Assembly (NCBI GenBank): GCA_010093605.1
Contig: MU004190.1
Span: 62,001-126,000, forward strand
Length of the DNA: 64,000 bases
Direction: 5' to 3'
DNA from: Lophium mytilinum
Lineage: Eukaryota; Ascomycota; Dothideomycetes; Mytilinidiales; Mytilinidiaceae
The notes under the pieces are model-generated. The model saw only the letters and a list, made by a program, of their open reading frames with translations. It ran no database searches and was not told the origin of the DNA. Shown in pieces: positions 9,909-20,594 of the stretch. A program made the translations under genes and the position numbers. Positions within the stretch are counted from its first letter, which is position 1; every line of letters starts with the position of its first letter.

Positions 9909-11894
9909 TCACGTGGTCACAAAGTCATCTGGATTTGGTTTGATCACCATGGCGTGGTATTCAGACGTCGTCCACGGCATGTTGACGCCGGACCGCCCAA
10001 ACTCGTTGACGTAGTAGCTCTGGCCTTCAGAGTATTCCCAGATGAGCTTCTTGGAGGCCTCATCTAGGCTGTCCTGGTATTTGTCGTTCACCTCTGGCTT
10101 AACGTCCATCGATTTCTTGTCGTTCTCGATCATCCATTTGACGGAGACGACGGCGTAGCGGGCCCAGATCTCTGCCCACGAGTACAGGCTGCCTCCGCGC
10201 GGCTGGTGGTTGGGCCCGTAAAGAGAGAAGAAGTTAGGAAAGCCGGGCATGACCATGCCGAGATATGTTCGCGCGCCGTCCTTCTTCCAAAGCTGTTCGA
10301 GGGTTATGCCGCCCTTGCCCTTGTATACGGTCGGGAAGAAGTACTTCGAGGTCTTGAAACCTCCCGCCAAGACGATTAGGTCAAATTCCCTTTCCTTGCC
10401 ATCCTTGGTCTTGATTCCTTTCTCAGTGATACGCTCGATGCTATCGGTCACGAGCTCGCAGTTGTCCTGCAAGAGAGTGTCGTAGAAACCGTTGTCCATA
10501 ACTAGCCTGCGGACTAGGGGAGGGTAGGTCGGCACAAGCTTCTTAATCAATTCGGGCTTAGATGCCATCTTCTTCGTGATGAAGTTCGTCAGTGCCTCTC
10601 GAACGCTGTCGTTTCTCTCATTAACCCTTCCACCCTTTGCTTCGTATTCCTTGTCCTTCACTTGAACGGCTGCGAGGTCTAAACTCCGGAAATACGCTGC
10701 ATAGCAGTACCAGTTCCAGTAGTATGGCATATGATCAAACATCCAGTTTAGATCACTTGGCACCGGCGCCCGGTATCCTTCGATGGTGACGATCCAGTTA
10801 GGTGTCCTCTGGTAGATGGCAAGGTTCTTTGCCACCCGTCCAAGGTTTGGTATAAGCTGAGCACCTGTCGACCCTGTGCCAATCACGGCAATTCGGAGGT
10901 CTTTATAATCCACCTTGTGATCCCAAGCAGTTGTATGGAAGATATGGCCCTTGAAATCGGTGATGCCAGGAATGTCTGGAAGGTTCGGTGTGCTGAAAAG
11001 TCCCGTCGCGCTGATGACTGAGTTGGCAGTCACAGTCTCTTCCTCGCCTGTCAGCTTGCTCTTCAGCGTGACCTTCCATGTTGATGAGGATTCATCCCAC
11101 GTAGAACCAACGACCTCTTTGTTGAACTGGAAATCTTTCATGATATCGTGCTTCGAAGCAACATGCTTTAGGTACACCAAAGTATCCTTTCGCGCAGCGA
11201 AGAACTCCGGCCACTTGTAGTTCTTCTCGAACTTGTATTGAAATAGGTAGCTGAGTGTATCGACACGGCATTCGGGGTAGGTGTTCCAGAGCCATGTTCC
11301 ACCGAGCGTCTCTTGCCTATCGATCACAGTGTATGGGATCCCCAGGTTCTTCAGCTGAATGGCGGCTGCTATGCCGCTGAGACCAGCACCAACGATGAGG
11401 ACCTTGTAATCGGCCAGCTTCTCTTTCGGTGGTGGTGCTTTCGCCCAATCGACTCCGCGTGGAAATGTGTCAAACGATAGCTCTTCGTACCCAGGGAGGA
11501 CATCGTTCTTCTCGATCATCCGCCCGCCAAACAGATTCATCAGCTTGTTTGCCTCCGAGACTGAGGGCGGAGGTGGTTCCTCGTGGGGGCCGGATTTGAG
11601 AAATGCAACGGCTTTTTCGCGCACTGTTCTCTCGTCTTCAGCGCTAAGCACATAATCGAACAGCACACCGCCACGGATCTTTTCCTTGGTAATCTTCATC
11701 GTGGCTAGCTCAGGGTCGGCTGTAATTTGGTAGAGCGCCATTCGGAGAGGATTGATTGCGGCCTTGTCCACTGCATCCCGGATGGTTGTTTCCTCTGCTG
11801 TGAAGCCATTTACAGCTCCGTTTGTCTTCGCCGCTCCATCTTCAGGGTATCCTCGCTCCCCATGTAGGACTGCGTCCTCGATGCCGTTGACCAT
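9909..11894 (-). CDS. Baeyer-Villiger monooxygenase with N-terminal extension (HAPMO-like)
   Basis: Intronless, 661 residues. An about 160-residue N-terminal extension precedes the FAD loop GAGLSG (169-174). The BVMO fingerprint FKGHIFHTTAWD (314-325) and the NADPH loop GTGSTG (339-344) follow. Length and extension resemble 4-hydroxyacetophenone monooxygenase and other long BVMOs, which oxidise aryl or cyclic ketones. The aryl-ketone assignment is inference. Its lack of introns sets it apart from the other two BVMOs here (four and three introns), so these are not recent tandem copies. Its promoter carries GTTGCGGGGTTC at 12245-12256. Confidence 0.93.
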   Translation of the reverse strand: MVNGIEDAVLHGERGYPEDGAAKTNGAVNGFTAEETTIRDAVDKAAINPLRMALYQITADPELATMKITKEKIRGGVLFDYVLSAEDERTVREKAVAFLKSGPHEEPPPPSVSEANKLMNLFGGRMIEKNDVLPGYEELSFDTFPRGVDWAKAPPPKEKLADYKVLIVGAGLSGIAAAIQLKNLGIPYTVIDRQETLGGTWLWNTYPECRVDTLSYLFQYKFEKNYKWPEFFAARKDTLVYLKHVASKHDIMKDFQFNKEVVGSTWDESSSTWKVTLKSKLTGEEETVTANSVISATGLFSTPNLPDIPGITDFKGHIFHTTAWDHKVDYKDLRIAVIGTGSTGAQLIPNLGRVAKNLAIYQRTPNWIVTIEGYRAPVPSDLNWMFDHMPYYWNWYCYAAYFRSLDLAAVQVKDKEYEAKGGRVNERNDSVREALTNFITKKMASKPELIKKLVPTYPPLVRRLVMDNGFYDTLLQDNCELVTDSIERITEKGIKTKDGKEREFDLIVLAGGFKTSKYFFPTVYKGKGGITLEQLWKKDGARTYLGMVMPGFPNFFSLYGPNHQPRGGSLYSWAEIWARYAVVSVKWMIENDKKSMDVKPEVNDKYQDSLDEASKKLIWEYSEGQSYYVNEFGRSGVNMPWTTSEYHAMVIKPNPDDFVTT

Positions 11895-12862
11895 GATGCT
11901 GGTTGCTTCTATACTCTGTCGCTAGAGATGCGGAAGGCTTTCGCGGATTGCACTTCGGGGTATTCGAGCTTTCAAATTTCTATCGTGAGAGTGACAAGAG
12001 ACAAGTTCTAATATTCAATACCCCTACAACGTTCTCTCACAGTGTTGTTAAACACAATTAGGTTTATGTTGACGTCTACGTCTATCCAGAACTCTTCTAC
12101 CCCGGAACCCACGGAAAGCTGTCGGAGCGCAAGTTGCCTTGGTAAACGGTCTTAAGGCACTCGCTTAGTGGTCCCTTCGGGCGGCAATGCGGCAATCGTT
12201 GTTGGTCGGAAGCCGGAATGGCTCTAGTGCGGGGAATTGGCGTCGTTGCGGGGTTCAGAGCCTCGAACTGAGAATTTGAGAAGTTGCGAACGTCTTCCAT
12301 GTCAGGAGATCTATCGAGCAAGTGTCAGACCATCGAGCTGCTTTGCCGTCTTATCCGTGGGTACGTTTGAGAACTTATCTGTTTTGCGGAAGGGCGAGGG
12401 CGGAACCTGGAGATATATTCCACATGGACTTGCTAGGGTGATTCGTGGCACTGGGGCGTCAAGCGAGCGTGCCCAGGTAGATATGCAACAACGATTATAT
12501 CGCTAATCTTTTTCATGCCAACTACTTTGTAGGGTTCAACGCTATATTTGGCAGCAAATGAAGAGGTTCATATTGCCCAGTAAACGAACCCGACCAAGAG
12601 TCCATGGATTAAGCACTCTGATTACCCTGGATCAGTCTGATCGCCTACCATATTAGGCTCTTTGTTGTCAGATATGTCCTTTGGCCAGTCTCTAAACTGC
12701 GTAATTTCTTTGAAACTATCTTGATTATCATCAGGGCATTACTAGACGTCAGGAAGCGTCACTGAAACAGTTTCAACATTCGATTCGGACACTTTGTGAA
12801 CTTGCACTAATATACTTTTATCTCGACAAAGCTTTTACCGCGCCAGTGCTATAAGAGCACCC
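11895..12862. other. Intergenic: BVMO promoter and transporter 3' flank
   Basis: No convincing ORF. It contains the cluster element at 12245-12256. The part near 12600-12860 is AT-richer and looks like 3' flank of the transporter. Confidence 0.55.
12245..12256 (+). promoter_or_regulatory. Candidate cluster element GTTGCGGGGTTC
   Basis: About 350 bases upstream of the minus-strand BVMO start. It matches 22791-22802 in 11 of 12 positions and the reverse of 24107-24119 in its first ten bases. Confidence 0.45.
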
Positions 12863-14684
12863 TCATACCAGAGGACTGATATGCCTCAACCCCTCCGGCG
12901 TCAGATGCTTTTTCAGTGAGTATTCGCTATCCTCGACTGTGGTAACTTGTTTTTCTTTCTCGTGCTCGCTGCCATCAGCAACACTTCCTCCCGCTATTCC
13001 CGCTCTTTCATAATGAGCTACTAAGTCGTCGTCGCCGAATATGCGAGCTATCTCCTCCAAAGGCTTCCCCAACGTATCCGGGAAATAGAGATACATAATA
13101 ATAGACGATACGACGCAGCAGCAGATAAACACCATGTAAAACTTCCAGTGAATCGTGCGGAAAGCTATTGGCGAAACTTGCGTCCACATGATATTGATCA
13201 AGCTGTAGGAAGCTACGCACAGAGTGGCGCCTTTGGAGCGAAGATGTGTAGGGAAGATCTCGCTGGCCTGGCAAAGATGTCAGCAAATACTCGTCGCAAT
13301 TGATAAGAGTGTTACTGGAAAAGACACTAACGTAGAAGTAACCAGGCCCATCCAGGAAAATACCATAGAGGAAGATGTAGATGTACAAGAAAGCTACACC
13401 AGCGGCGAGACCAGACTTGTTTGTGGTGCCGACGTAGAGAGATGTCATGGCTGCCTCACCGGCTAGAGGAACAGCGACCGCAATCATACCGACGGATAAG
13501 ATGATGTTTCGCGGGATGCGGTCCACAACGAATAGGGAGATACATAATGCGGATATAGAGCACAAAATAATACCCGCCTGGAATTGGAGGGTTTGGGCTG
13601 GCTTATATCCTAGCTCGGCGAAGAGGGTCGGCCCGTAATCTGGAGGTGTCAGCTGTTTGCCTACAGTGTATAGCATGGACAATGTACTCACTCGAGACCG
13701 TCAAAGTTCCAGAGCTGTAGATGAACGTCAAAAGTGAGCAAGCAATGTACGCCCGCTTGCGATACGATGGTCGGGTGACCAAGATCTTCCAGGACGAATC
13801 CAAGCGACTATCAAGCTCGATTTGCCTCTGCATTTGCTGGAACTCTTCTTTTGCGTAATCGCCTTCGGGATCGTCGGCTGAGCGGTGCAGGTCCTCGACG
13901 ATCTTCCATGCTCGCTCAGGTTGGCCTTTGACGAGAAGCCACCTCGGACTTTCAGGGACCCATGGCATGAATGCCAACGTAATTAAGGGAGGTAGACATA
14001 CGAAGGCCAGAGGTGCACGCCATTGGTTGCCGGAGCCGTGTTGATAATAAAAGAATCCGACTCCGACGTACGAGGCGACCAGGTATCCAAAAACGGCCAT
14101 CAGTCCATGGATATTGCCGAAGACGCCGCGGCCGCCTGGGGGTACAACCTCCATAATCCATAGAGGTACTGATATGAGAAGCATCAAGCAGCTATGTGGA
14201 TAACGTATCAGCTAGTGCGCGAATCAAAACTGGGTCACGGACACCTTACCTCCAGCCAGTACAAAATCGGAAGACAATGAACATCGCAACATGTACCGAT
14301 CCAGCGCATAGAGCCGCTGCTATGACCATGATCACGCAGGCCGTCATGATAGAGGTCTTTCTCCCGAAACGATCCGCATACCACGCATTGAAAACCGAAC
14401 CGAAGAAGCCGCCAGCGTAGAATAATGAGTTCATGGCGCCCGTAATTTTCGCAGTGTTTGGATTCGTAGTTGTCAGGTTCATGTATGTCCTAAAAGATGG
14501 TTGACCTGGAATTGTCAGAATTGCAATCCAATTCGTGAAACTCTCAGTTTCACTTACCAAGTGTGGTGGCAATGATTGCAGAAGCAAAGCCAAACGAAAC
14601 ACTTCCCCAACACACACCAAAAACAATCAGAACCAGGCGTTTTTGGAAATGACTCCGCGTTTTCTCATCTTTAGGGGCCTCCAT
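12863..14684 (-). CDS. MFS sugar/quinate-type transporter
   Basis: Five exons on the minus strand: 14684-14558, 14505-14250, 14191-13692, 13639-13332 and 13267-12863. Phases agree and give 531 residues. Signatures are DRFGRK between helices 2 and 3, PESPRWLL in the central loop, and FPDTLGKPLEEI after helix 12, all typical of the sugar-porter family of 12-helix plasma-membrane carriers. The family includes hexose, lactose and quinate permeases; which solute is carried is unknown. It shares a divergent promoter of 634 bases with the CMD-like gene at 15319, where CTTGCGGGGATAC (14801-14813, minus strand) sits. It probably imports the substrate of the cluster (inference). Confidence 0.93.
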
Positions 14685-15318
14685 AGTGAGCAGGATATTG
14701 CGGAGCGCGAGACGTAAAATTCGTAAAGCGATGAACTTGAGGCTAAAATAGCGAACCTTGGGACATATGCATGCTCGCTTCTCGGCTATATACTATTGTA
14801 GTATCCCCGCAAGCGTGGTTTCTTTGTTGTTTGTGACCCACAATGCCGGAATTCAAAAACGATTCCAGCTCGCAGGTGGGGTGTAGCGTGACCAATGAAC
14901 GACTCGACGTGATACTGGTGCCATTATTCTTGGATACGCGACAAATCCAGTGCTTGTTGAGAAGCAAAAGAAAAAGGCAGCAGACGGGAAGTATTTCAAG
15001 AGAGGCATAGAAGGGTATCACGCAACACCAAGCCTCATTGGAACTTATGCAGGAGATGCTTGTTTATACCGCAAAAGCTGACACAGACGCATGGCAACAT
15101 GCCCAATTCCGCCACTACGATGACTATCTTACATTCGGAATTTCGCAATGCAGGTCTTCAATTGTTGATGGAGACGACATCCGAAACGGTTCACGTGGTA
15201 TACTCTCCTGCCTCTCCTCATTTGTCCCCAAGTAGGTAAACCGCAGTACCCCTCCTTCAGCCACCAACCAAGCACTGACAATCCATTCTTGCAGAGGCTC
15301 CGCGAAAAAAATCTAGAA
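14685..15318. promoter_or_regulatory. Divergent promoter: transporter / CMD-like gene
   Basis: Shared upstream region. A small open frame on the plus strand (15038-15235) has no recognisable features. A possible leader intron ends in TTGCAG at about 15294 before the CMD start. It contains the cluster element at 14801-14813. Confidence 0.5.
14801..14813 (-). promoter_or_regulatory. Candidate cluster element CTTGCGGGGATAC
   Basis: About 120 bases upstream of the transporter start and 500 upstream of the CMD-like start. Core TTGCGGGG on the minus strand. Confidence 0.4.
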
Positions 15319-16092
15319 ATGTCTCTCTCTAAGCAGCAAGAGGGGATCAAGCAGCGATTCATTGACCAAAGAGGAATATGGGACGAGAACTGGGAAGCAA
15401 TCCTCAAGCTCAACCCGGCATACTTGTCCGTCTACATCAATCTCCGTGATGCCTCTCAAAAGAAACAGCGGTTACCTCCGAAGGTGCAAGAATTCATCTA
15501 CATTGCAGTTGCGGCCTCCACAACCACCATCCACGAAACCGCGGTCAAAGCCCACATCTCCGCCGCTATCAAATGCGGCGCCACTGCCGACGAGATCTTC
15601 GAAGTCATAGGCCTTACATACCTCGTCGGTATTCACACCGTCACGCTCGGCGCACCTATACTCATCGACTTGATGGAAGAGCTGGGGATCGAGGGTTCGA
15701 AATCCGAGGAGCTGAACGCAGAGCGTGAGCGCATACGGCAGGACTTCATTCGGCAACGCGGATTCTGGCCTGAAACCTTCAATCCGCTGCTGGAGCTTGA
15801 CCCACACTACTTCGAAGCCTATACCGATTTCTCGGGCTTGCCGTCGAAGACGAACGTGCTGGAACCGAAGGTGCGGGAGATCGTGACTTGTGCTTTTGAT
15901 GCGGCGACAACGCACTTGTATGGACGCGGGACGAAGATTCATATGCGAAACGCGCTGAAACTGGGCGCGACACCGGACGAGATCATGGAGATGCTGGAGA
16001 TTACGAGCCTGATGGGCATCGATGGAGTGACGTCCGCAGCGCCAATCTTAGCTGCAGCGGCTAGTGCTGCTACGAATGGAAACGCCGCTTGA
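15319..16092 (+). CDS. Tandem carboxymuconolactone-decarboxylase-like protein
   Basis: 257 residues from the ATG at 15319; an upstream in-frame TTG was not used. Two CMD/AhpD-like helical repeats are seen, about residues 25-120 and 140-245. Each starts with a similar FI(D/R)QRG segment and contains a PPKVQEF or EPKVREI helix followed by A..H...A....GAT.DEI. The second repeat has GRGTKIHMRNALKLGATPDE. No CxxC pair, the peroxidase site of AhpD, is visible, so a decarboxylase or lactone-hydrolysing role fits better than a redox one. In other fungi related proteins take part in aromatic degradation or polyketide tailoring. Confidence 0.88.
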   Translation: MSLSKQQEGIKQRFIDQRGIWDENWEAILKLNPAYLSVYINLRDASQKKQRLPPKVQEFIYIAVAASTTTIHETAVKAHISAAIKCGATADEIFEVIGLTYLVGIHTVTLGAPILIDLMEELGIEGSKSEELNAERERIRQDFIRQRGFWPETFNPLLELDPHYFEAYTDFSGLPSKTNVLEPKVREIVTCAFDAATTHLYGRGTKIHMRNALKLGATPDEIMEMLEITSLMGIDGVTSAAPILAAAASAATNGNAA

Positions 16093-16297
16093 TTAGACTC
16101 GAGACTGGCTAGGGGCAAGTAGATAGATCTAGACGAGTCATATTTAACGGGGTTTACCCCAGAATGAGTGTTGTCGAAGTCCGGCAATGCACGTGCAAAA
16201 CCTCACTGAAGATCATGGTGTTATCAGCAAGATTGGGGGGTTGCACCGAAGTGCAACGCTTTTGATTCTCGATACGGGTATGCCGCTAGCCCTCGTC

Positions 16298-17482
16298 TTA
16301 AACTACTTCGTTGAGGCCTTGGTTGTATAGCGTCCGCATGTACTCTACCATCGACACCTGCCTTTCCGATACCACTGATCCATCTTTCCTCGTAAACGTC
16401 GCTACCGTGTCGGCAATGTAGCTATGCACCAAAATCGTTCCACCTCTTCGAATCCAGGTATAATACCACCGCCCATAAGCTGTCACAGTTGCATCCAGCG
16501 TGCCCAGTTCCGTAATTGCCGTAATCTTCCACTTCGACGGATTGATCTGGTTTGTTTTTGGGTCGAACCAGTTATCCAGAGCAATTATCTGCGCGTACAA
16601 CGGCTCCTCGACAATGATTGTTTGATTGTCTATGTTGATGAACATCTGGATAGACATGGTATCGTTCCCGACATCGGTTCCCATAGTCCAGAAGGAGAAC
16701 TGTTTGCCCCAGCTGTTGAACCAAGGACTTCCACGGCCACCCATATACTGAAGCCGAGCTGGGACCACTCCAGCAGTGATGATGCGTTCATGAATAGCAT
16801 AGCCTTCCGAGATGGTGTATGTGATGTTGTTTGCAGTGACGGTGCCATTGGCTTTGAGGTGAAGGATGCCACCAGCTCCGCCTCCCTCGCTATTGATCTC
16901 AGTAAAAGGCCCGATCTGATAGAAAAGATCAGACCACTGCACGAGATCGAGGTTGACTTTGATCCCGCCATGCTCTCCTCTTGCCTTGTAGTGCGGGGGG
17001 CTGGAAGCCAGTTCGCGACCATCCAACTTCCACGTAACCTCGTCCTTCGTTTCATTGAATTGCAAAGCCCCAGGGGTATAGTAGTCATCGATGTTCTGGC
17101 CCTTGTTCAGGAAAGGAGTGTTATGCATGATCTCTTTCTCAGCCGCAGTATAATTGGTGACTACCATCGCGGACTGCGAAATGTCGCAATCGATGACCGT
17201 GTCAGTGCCTACCTGGCGATATAGGAATAGCCAGAGTAGGAGGTCCTCCTCGGACTCGGTCTTAGCACGAACAACGTAACCAAAGTCGCTGAACAGGTCT
17301 TTGGTATAGTTATCGGGCACGATTGGGCCATCCTGGGGGACTTCGAACGCTGGTGCAAGTAGATTGGTGTAACTGGGAGGCGCCGGGATGCATAATGAGC
17401 TAGCGAGAAGGGCCGCCGTGCTGGTTGATGCAAGCAGCTGGCCAGGTGGAGTATATGTTGGAGTAGGGAATAGTAGAGACAT
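16298..17482 (-). CDS. Possible AttH/kievitone-hydratase-like protein
   Basis: Intronless, 394 residues. An N-terminal segment (about residues 18-33, STAALLASSLCIPAP) is hydrophobic and could be a signal peptide, although it is preceded by a polar/proline stretch. Several N-x-S/T sites support a secretory route. Beta-rich text with WKLDGRELASSPPHY, GGAGGILHLKANG and many aromatic residues suggests the lipocalin-like AttH fold. That fold includes fungal kievitone hydratase and Diels-Alderase-like pericyclases. This family assignment is from impression only and is tentative. If right, it could hydrate or cyclise an unsaturated substrate outside the cytosol. It is divergent from the SDR at 18160. 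Confidence 0.6.
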   Translation of the reverse strand: MSLLFPTPTYTPPGQLLASTSTAALLASSLCIPAPPSYTNLLAPAFEVPQDGPIVPDNYTKDLFSDFGYVVRAKTESEEDLLLWLFLYRQVGTDTVIDCDISQSAMVVTNYTAAEKEIMHNTPFLNKGQNIDDYYTPGALQFNETKDEVTWKLDGRELASSPPHYKARGEHGGIKVNLDLVQWSDLFYQIGPFTEINSEGGGAGGILHLKANGTVTANNITYTISEGYAIHERIITAGVVPARLQYMGGRGSPWFNSWGKQFSFWTMGTDVGNDTMSIQMFINIDNQTIIVEEPLYAQIIALDNWFDPKTNQINPSKWKITAITELGTLDATVTAYGRWYYTWIRRGGTILVHSYIADTVATFTRKDGSVVSERQVSMVEYMRTLYNQGLNEVV

Positions 17483-18159
17483 GATGAAAGACTAAAGTTC
17501 GTCCTTGATCGCTGTAACTTGCGATTGAACAAAGTCTCATTCACTTGCGCCCTTTATATAATTCTCTTGACTATGCCGACATTCCCGAAACTTGACTGAA
17601 TATGCTCGTATACCTGGCATAACCTCATGTCATTTGCAAAGTTTTTCAAACGCATTTGGTAAAACGCGGGGATATCTGGGGAAGAGGTGGGATAAGGTTC
17701 CGTTAGTGCGTCACTGTCAAGGCTGTTGGCATGGGTTACCTTCACCGCTGCCAACTTGGCAGATTCGGGCAAGGAGTTCTCTCCTCTCGTGCTCCGGAAG
17801 TTGGTGAACATGCTATGCTACGCTTTGCCAAGACGGCCCATCGAGATCACTGTTTTCTTACCGAATACAAACGCGGGGTGGTCGTGGTGGGGCGTGAGGA
17901 GCTTCCAGTGACGTTCCGAGAATGTTCCGCCCTGAAACGCAACCTCGAACATTGAGATGTAGTCAATTCGTTCAAAATAGGACAACAAGAGATAGAAATT
18001 GCCAAACCATACCATCGAAACGTTACATGATCAGATACTTGAGTACCCGCCTGCCGGTCAGAAGCATCATCAGCCTCGAAATCAAGAGCTGCCCTTGATC
18101 TGTTGCTAAGATCAAGCCGAATCCCGGAGGTCAGCCACAAAAGCCAGAACTCCATCAAT
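17483..18159. promoter_or_regulatory. Divergent promoter: AttH-like gene / SDR
   Basis: No coding sequence recognised. It carries ACGCGGGGATATC at about 17664-17676, a weaker form of the cluster element, 180 bases from the AttH-like start. Confidence 0.4.
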
Positions 18160-19092
18160 ATGGCAGAAAAAAAGGTTGTCAGTTCTGCAATGGAGGAGGT
18201 CTTGGACATAATCCCCCCTCCAGAAGTCTCCCTCGAATCCCAAGGAAAGGCACCCGGCCGCGGTCGTCTCATCGGGAAGCGCATTCTGGTCGTCGGCGGC
18301 GGCCAATCGGTCAACACCTTTGACGACAACCCACCTATCGGGAATGGACGTGCGTCATGCGTGCTCATGGCACGTGAGGGCGCTACAGTGGTGGTAGCAG
18401 ACCTTTCCGCAGAAGCCGCCCAAGGCACCGTCGACATTATCGAGAAAGAGGGAGTCGGAAAAGCTCACATGGTCATCGGAGATGTCTCTACCCCTGAAGG
18501 ATGCTCGGGTATTATTCAAGACTCGTTGAAGGCCCTAGGCGGGCAGTTGGATGGGTTGGTGATCGGCGTTGGGATCGTGGGAGCTGGAGCGTCAATACCG
18601 CACTACTCTGCAGCCTACTGGGACCGAGTGATGAATATCAACGTCCGCTCTCACTTTTTGATACTCCAGGAAGCTCTGCCGCATATCGAGAAGCAGCCTG
18701 CGGGAGGATCGGTGGTCTCAATCAGCTCGATCTCACAATATCTGCCAGCTTCCACCGAGCCTGCGTACAATGCATCGAAGGCGGCACTTTCGATTCTCAT
18801 TAAGAACGTAGCGTACCAGTTCGCTCCTCGTGTGAGAGTGAACACTGTCGTACCTGGATTGATTGACACGCCTATGGGACGAAGTTCAGGAACGAAGATC
18901 AAGGGTCGGAATGCAAGTGCTGTACCGCTGGCACGACAAGGATCCGGCTGGGATATAGGATACGCTGTCACTTTCCTAATGAGCGGAGAAAGCTCGTTCA
19001 TAACCGCAACGGATATGATTGTAGACGGTGGTTACGTCGGCATGGGAAGTAAGACAGCGAAGAAGCCGAACCAAGAGACAGGGGTGTCGTAG
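18160..19092 (+). CDS. SDR with an enlarged nucleotide-binding loop
   Basis: Intronless, 310 residues from the ATG at 18160. An about 40-residue N-terminal extension precedes the Rossmann fold. Instead of the usual TGxxxGxG, the glycine motif is stretched: GGGQS at 46-50, then a 10-residue acidic/proline loop, then GNGRA at 61-65. After it come ADLS (beta-2 acid, suggesting NAD preference), SISS and catalytic Tyr203-x3-Lys207 in YNASK. The C-terminus has the usual VDGGYVG. It would oxidise or reduce an alcohol/ketone pair. Substrate unknown; the company of BVMOs suggests it supplies or uses ketones. Confidence 0.9.
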   Translation: MAEKKVVSSAMEEVLDIIPPPEVSLESQGKAPGRGRLIGKRILVVGGGQSVNTFDDNPPIGNGRASCVLMAREGATVVVADLSAEAAQGTVDIIEKEGVGKAHMVIGDVSTPEGCSGIIQDSLKALGGQLDGLVIGVGIVGAGASIPHYSAAYWDRVMNINVRSHFLILQEALPHIEKQPAGGSVVSISSISQYLPASTEPAYNASKAALSILIKNVAYQFAPRVRVNTVVPGLIDTPMGRSSGTKIKGRNASAVPLARQGSGWDIGYAVTFLMSGESSFITATDMIVDGGYVGMGSKTAKKPNQETGVS

Positions 19093-19188
19093 GGTTTTGC
19101 TACCCCTTGAGTCAATCGAACGACTGATGCAATTATTACTTGAAGGCACCAATCATAGGCGCTCATACTGTTACATATGCACCATAAG

Positions 19189-20203
19189 TTATCTATATCC
19201 TCCGTCCGCTGCCAAGTACGTCGCAGTGACAAAACTAGATCTTCCACTCGTCAGGAACATGATGCAATGCGCCATTTCGTCTGACTGCCCAACCCGTTTC
19301 ATAGCAATCTCTCTCATCCTAGCTTCTTGTCTCTCTTTCGCAACATCACCTTGCGGTAGCTTCCCTAATATAGGAGTCTCAATGGTTCTAAGATCGTGAG
19401 CTGTGTCCTCTAAGCCTCCTTCAAAAGCGTTGTACTTACCCAGGACATAACGCGTTCACTCGAATCCCTTCCGTTGCAAACTTCAGGCCGTCCTAGGGAT
19501 ATGGTCAGTGTTGTAAGTGACAGGAGGTCGTAAACACCCACAGATTTCGAGAGCCCCACAACCCCGTGCTTGCTGGCTGAATAGCAGGGCAAGTCTCCAT
19601 TGCCTTTCAGGCCAGCTTGCGACGCTACGTTTACGATAGCACCTCTTGCCGGATATGGAGAGTCCCTATTGAGTATCAGAATCGTGCTAATTCAATCCTG
19701 CAAGTACCCAGGGGGTTGCTTTGGAGGTACTCCATACTTGCTCGTCAAAGGTTCTTGCTTCAACATCTGCTTGATCACTGCCTTGGAGCAGAAGAACACT
19801 CCTCTGAGATTCACTTGGAGCACCAGGTCCCAGTCTTCCTCGCTCAATATCGTAGTATTCCCGTACTTGACAATGCCAGCTACGTTGGCAAGATAGTCGA
19901 TTCTCCCAAACTCTGCTACGGCTTCGTCGACCATATTCTGGACGGATTCTAGGCTGCGGACGTCCAGAGTAATCGCCTTGACTTTCGCATCTGGGTACTT
20001 TTCTTGGATTTCCTTTTGAGTGGTCTGGAGGAGTTCGGCGTTGACGTCGGCGATTACGATGCGTTTGCAGCCTTCAATGGCGTAGCGGATGGCAGTTGCT
20101 TTTCCGATGCCTATGAGTACGATTAGAAGACTTCGCTATTGTGATTGATAGATTGAGTACCAGAGGCCCCTCCAGTCACTAGTGCGACTCCAGGGAAGTC
20201 CAT
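19189..20203 (-). CDS. Short-chain dehydrogenase/reductase (five exons)
   Basis: Exons on the minus strand: 20203-20161, 20110-19738, 19665-19542, 19492-19440 and 19387-19189. Phases agree and give 263 residues, the usual length of a classical SDR. The N-terminus reads VALVTGGASGIGKATA (TGxxxGIG). NVAG follows, then catalytic YSASK, and the C-terminus ends ADGGYR. The introns break the frame so that short open stretches alone hide the gene. It is closely similar to the SDR at the left window edge, sharing KQEP(L/I)T, PARGAIVNV and VVGL(S/T)KS. The two therefore look like duplicates lying at opposite sides of the cluster. It is convergent with the SDR at 18160. Confidence 0.92.
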
Positions 20204-20594
20204 ACTGAGAAATTTGGATTTTGAGCACAACTCAGATTTGAAGGTTTTTGTTGAGGTGACTGAGAAGTGTTCCTAGGAAATGTTGAGCGACTACACTCCC
20301 CTTATGTATATTTTCGAAATCGCAGGTCCATTGTTCCGCCCTTTCGCTCGGAATTTGATTGATCGGAAAGACCCCCTATGGGGAAGTTCGCAATATCCAC
20401 CGCACCTCTATCTCCAAATATTTAGTATTTAGTATTCCAGTCTCTTTGATTATCAGCCGCGACACTTCATCATATGAGTTCACTGTTTACGAAAGCTTAT
20501 TTTTGCACTAGATTGGATACGCCTCTTCTATGTCAAAACTTTCCATTACCGACCAATCATACATCCAAGAATCGAAACGCTCTACAGCTCCGCC
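20204..20594. other. Intergenic: SDR promoter and BVMO 3' flank
   Basis: No gene seen. A small palindrome-like CCCCCTATGGGG occurs at about 20372-20383. No clear TTGCGGGG element was found. Confidence 0.45.

Noticed and set aside
20372-20383. CCCCCTATGGGG palindrome as a regulator site
   Set aside because: Only one copy seen and no second instance in the cluster promoters, so it is not supported.
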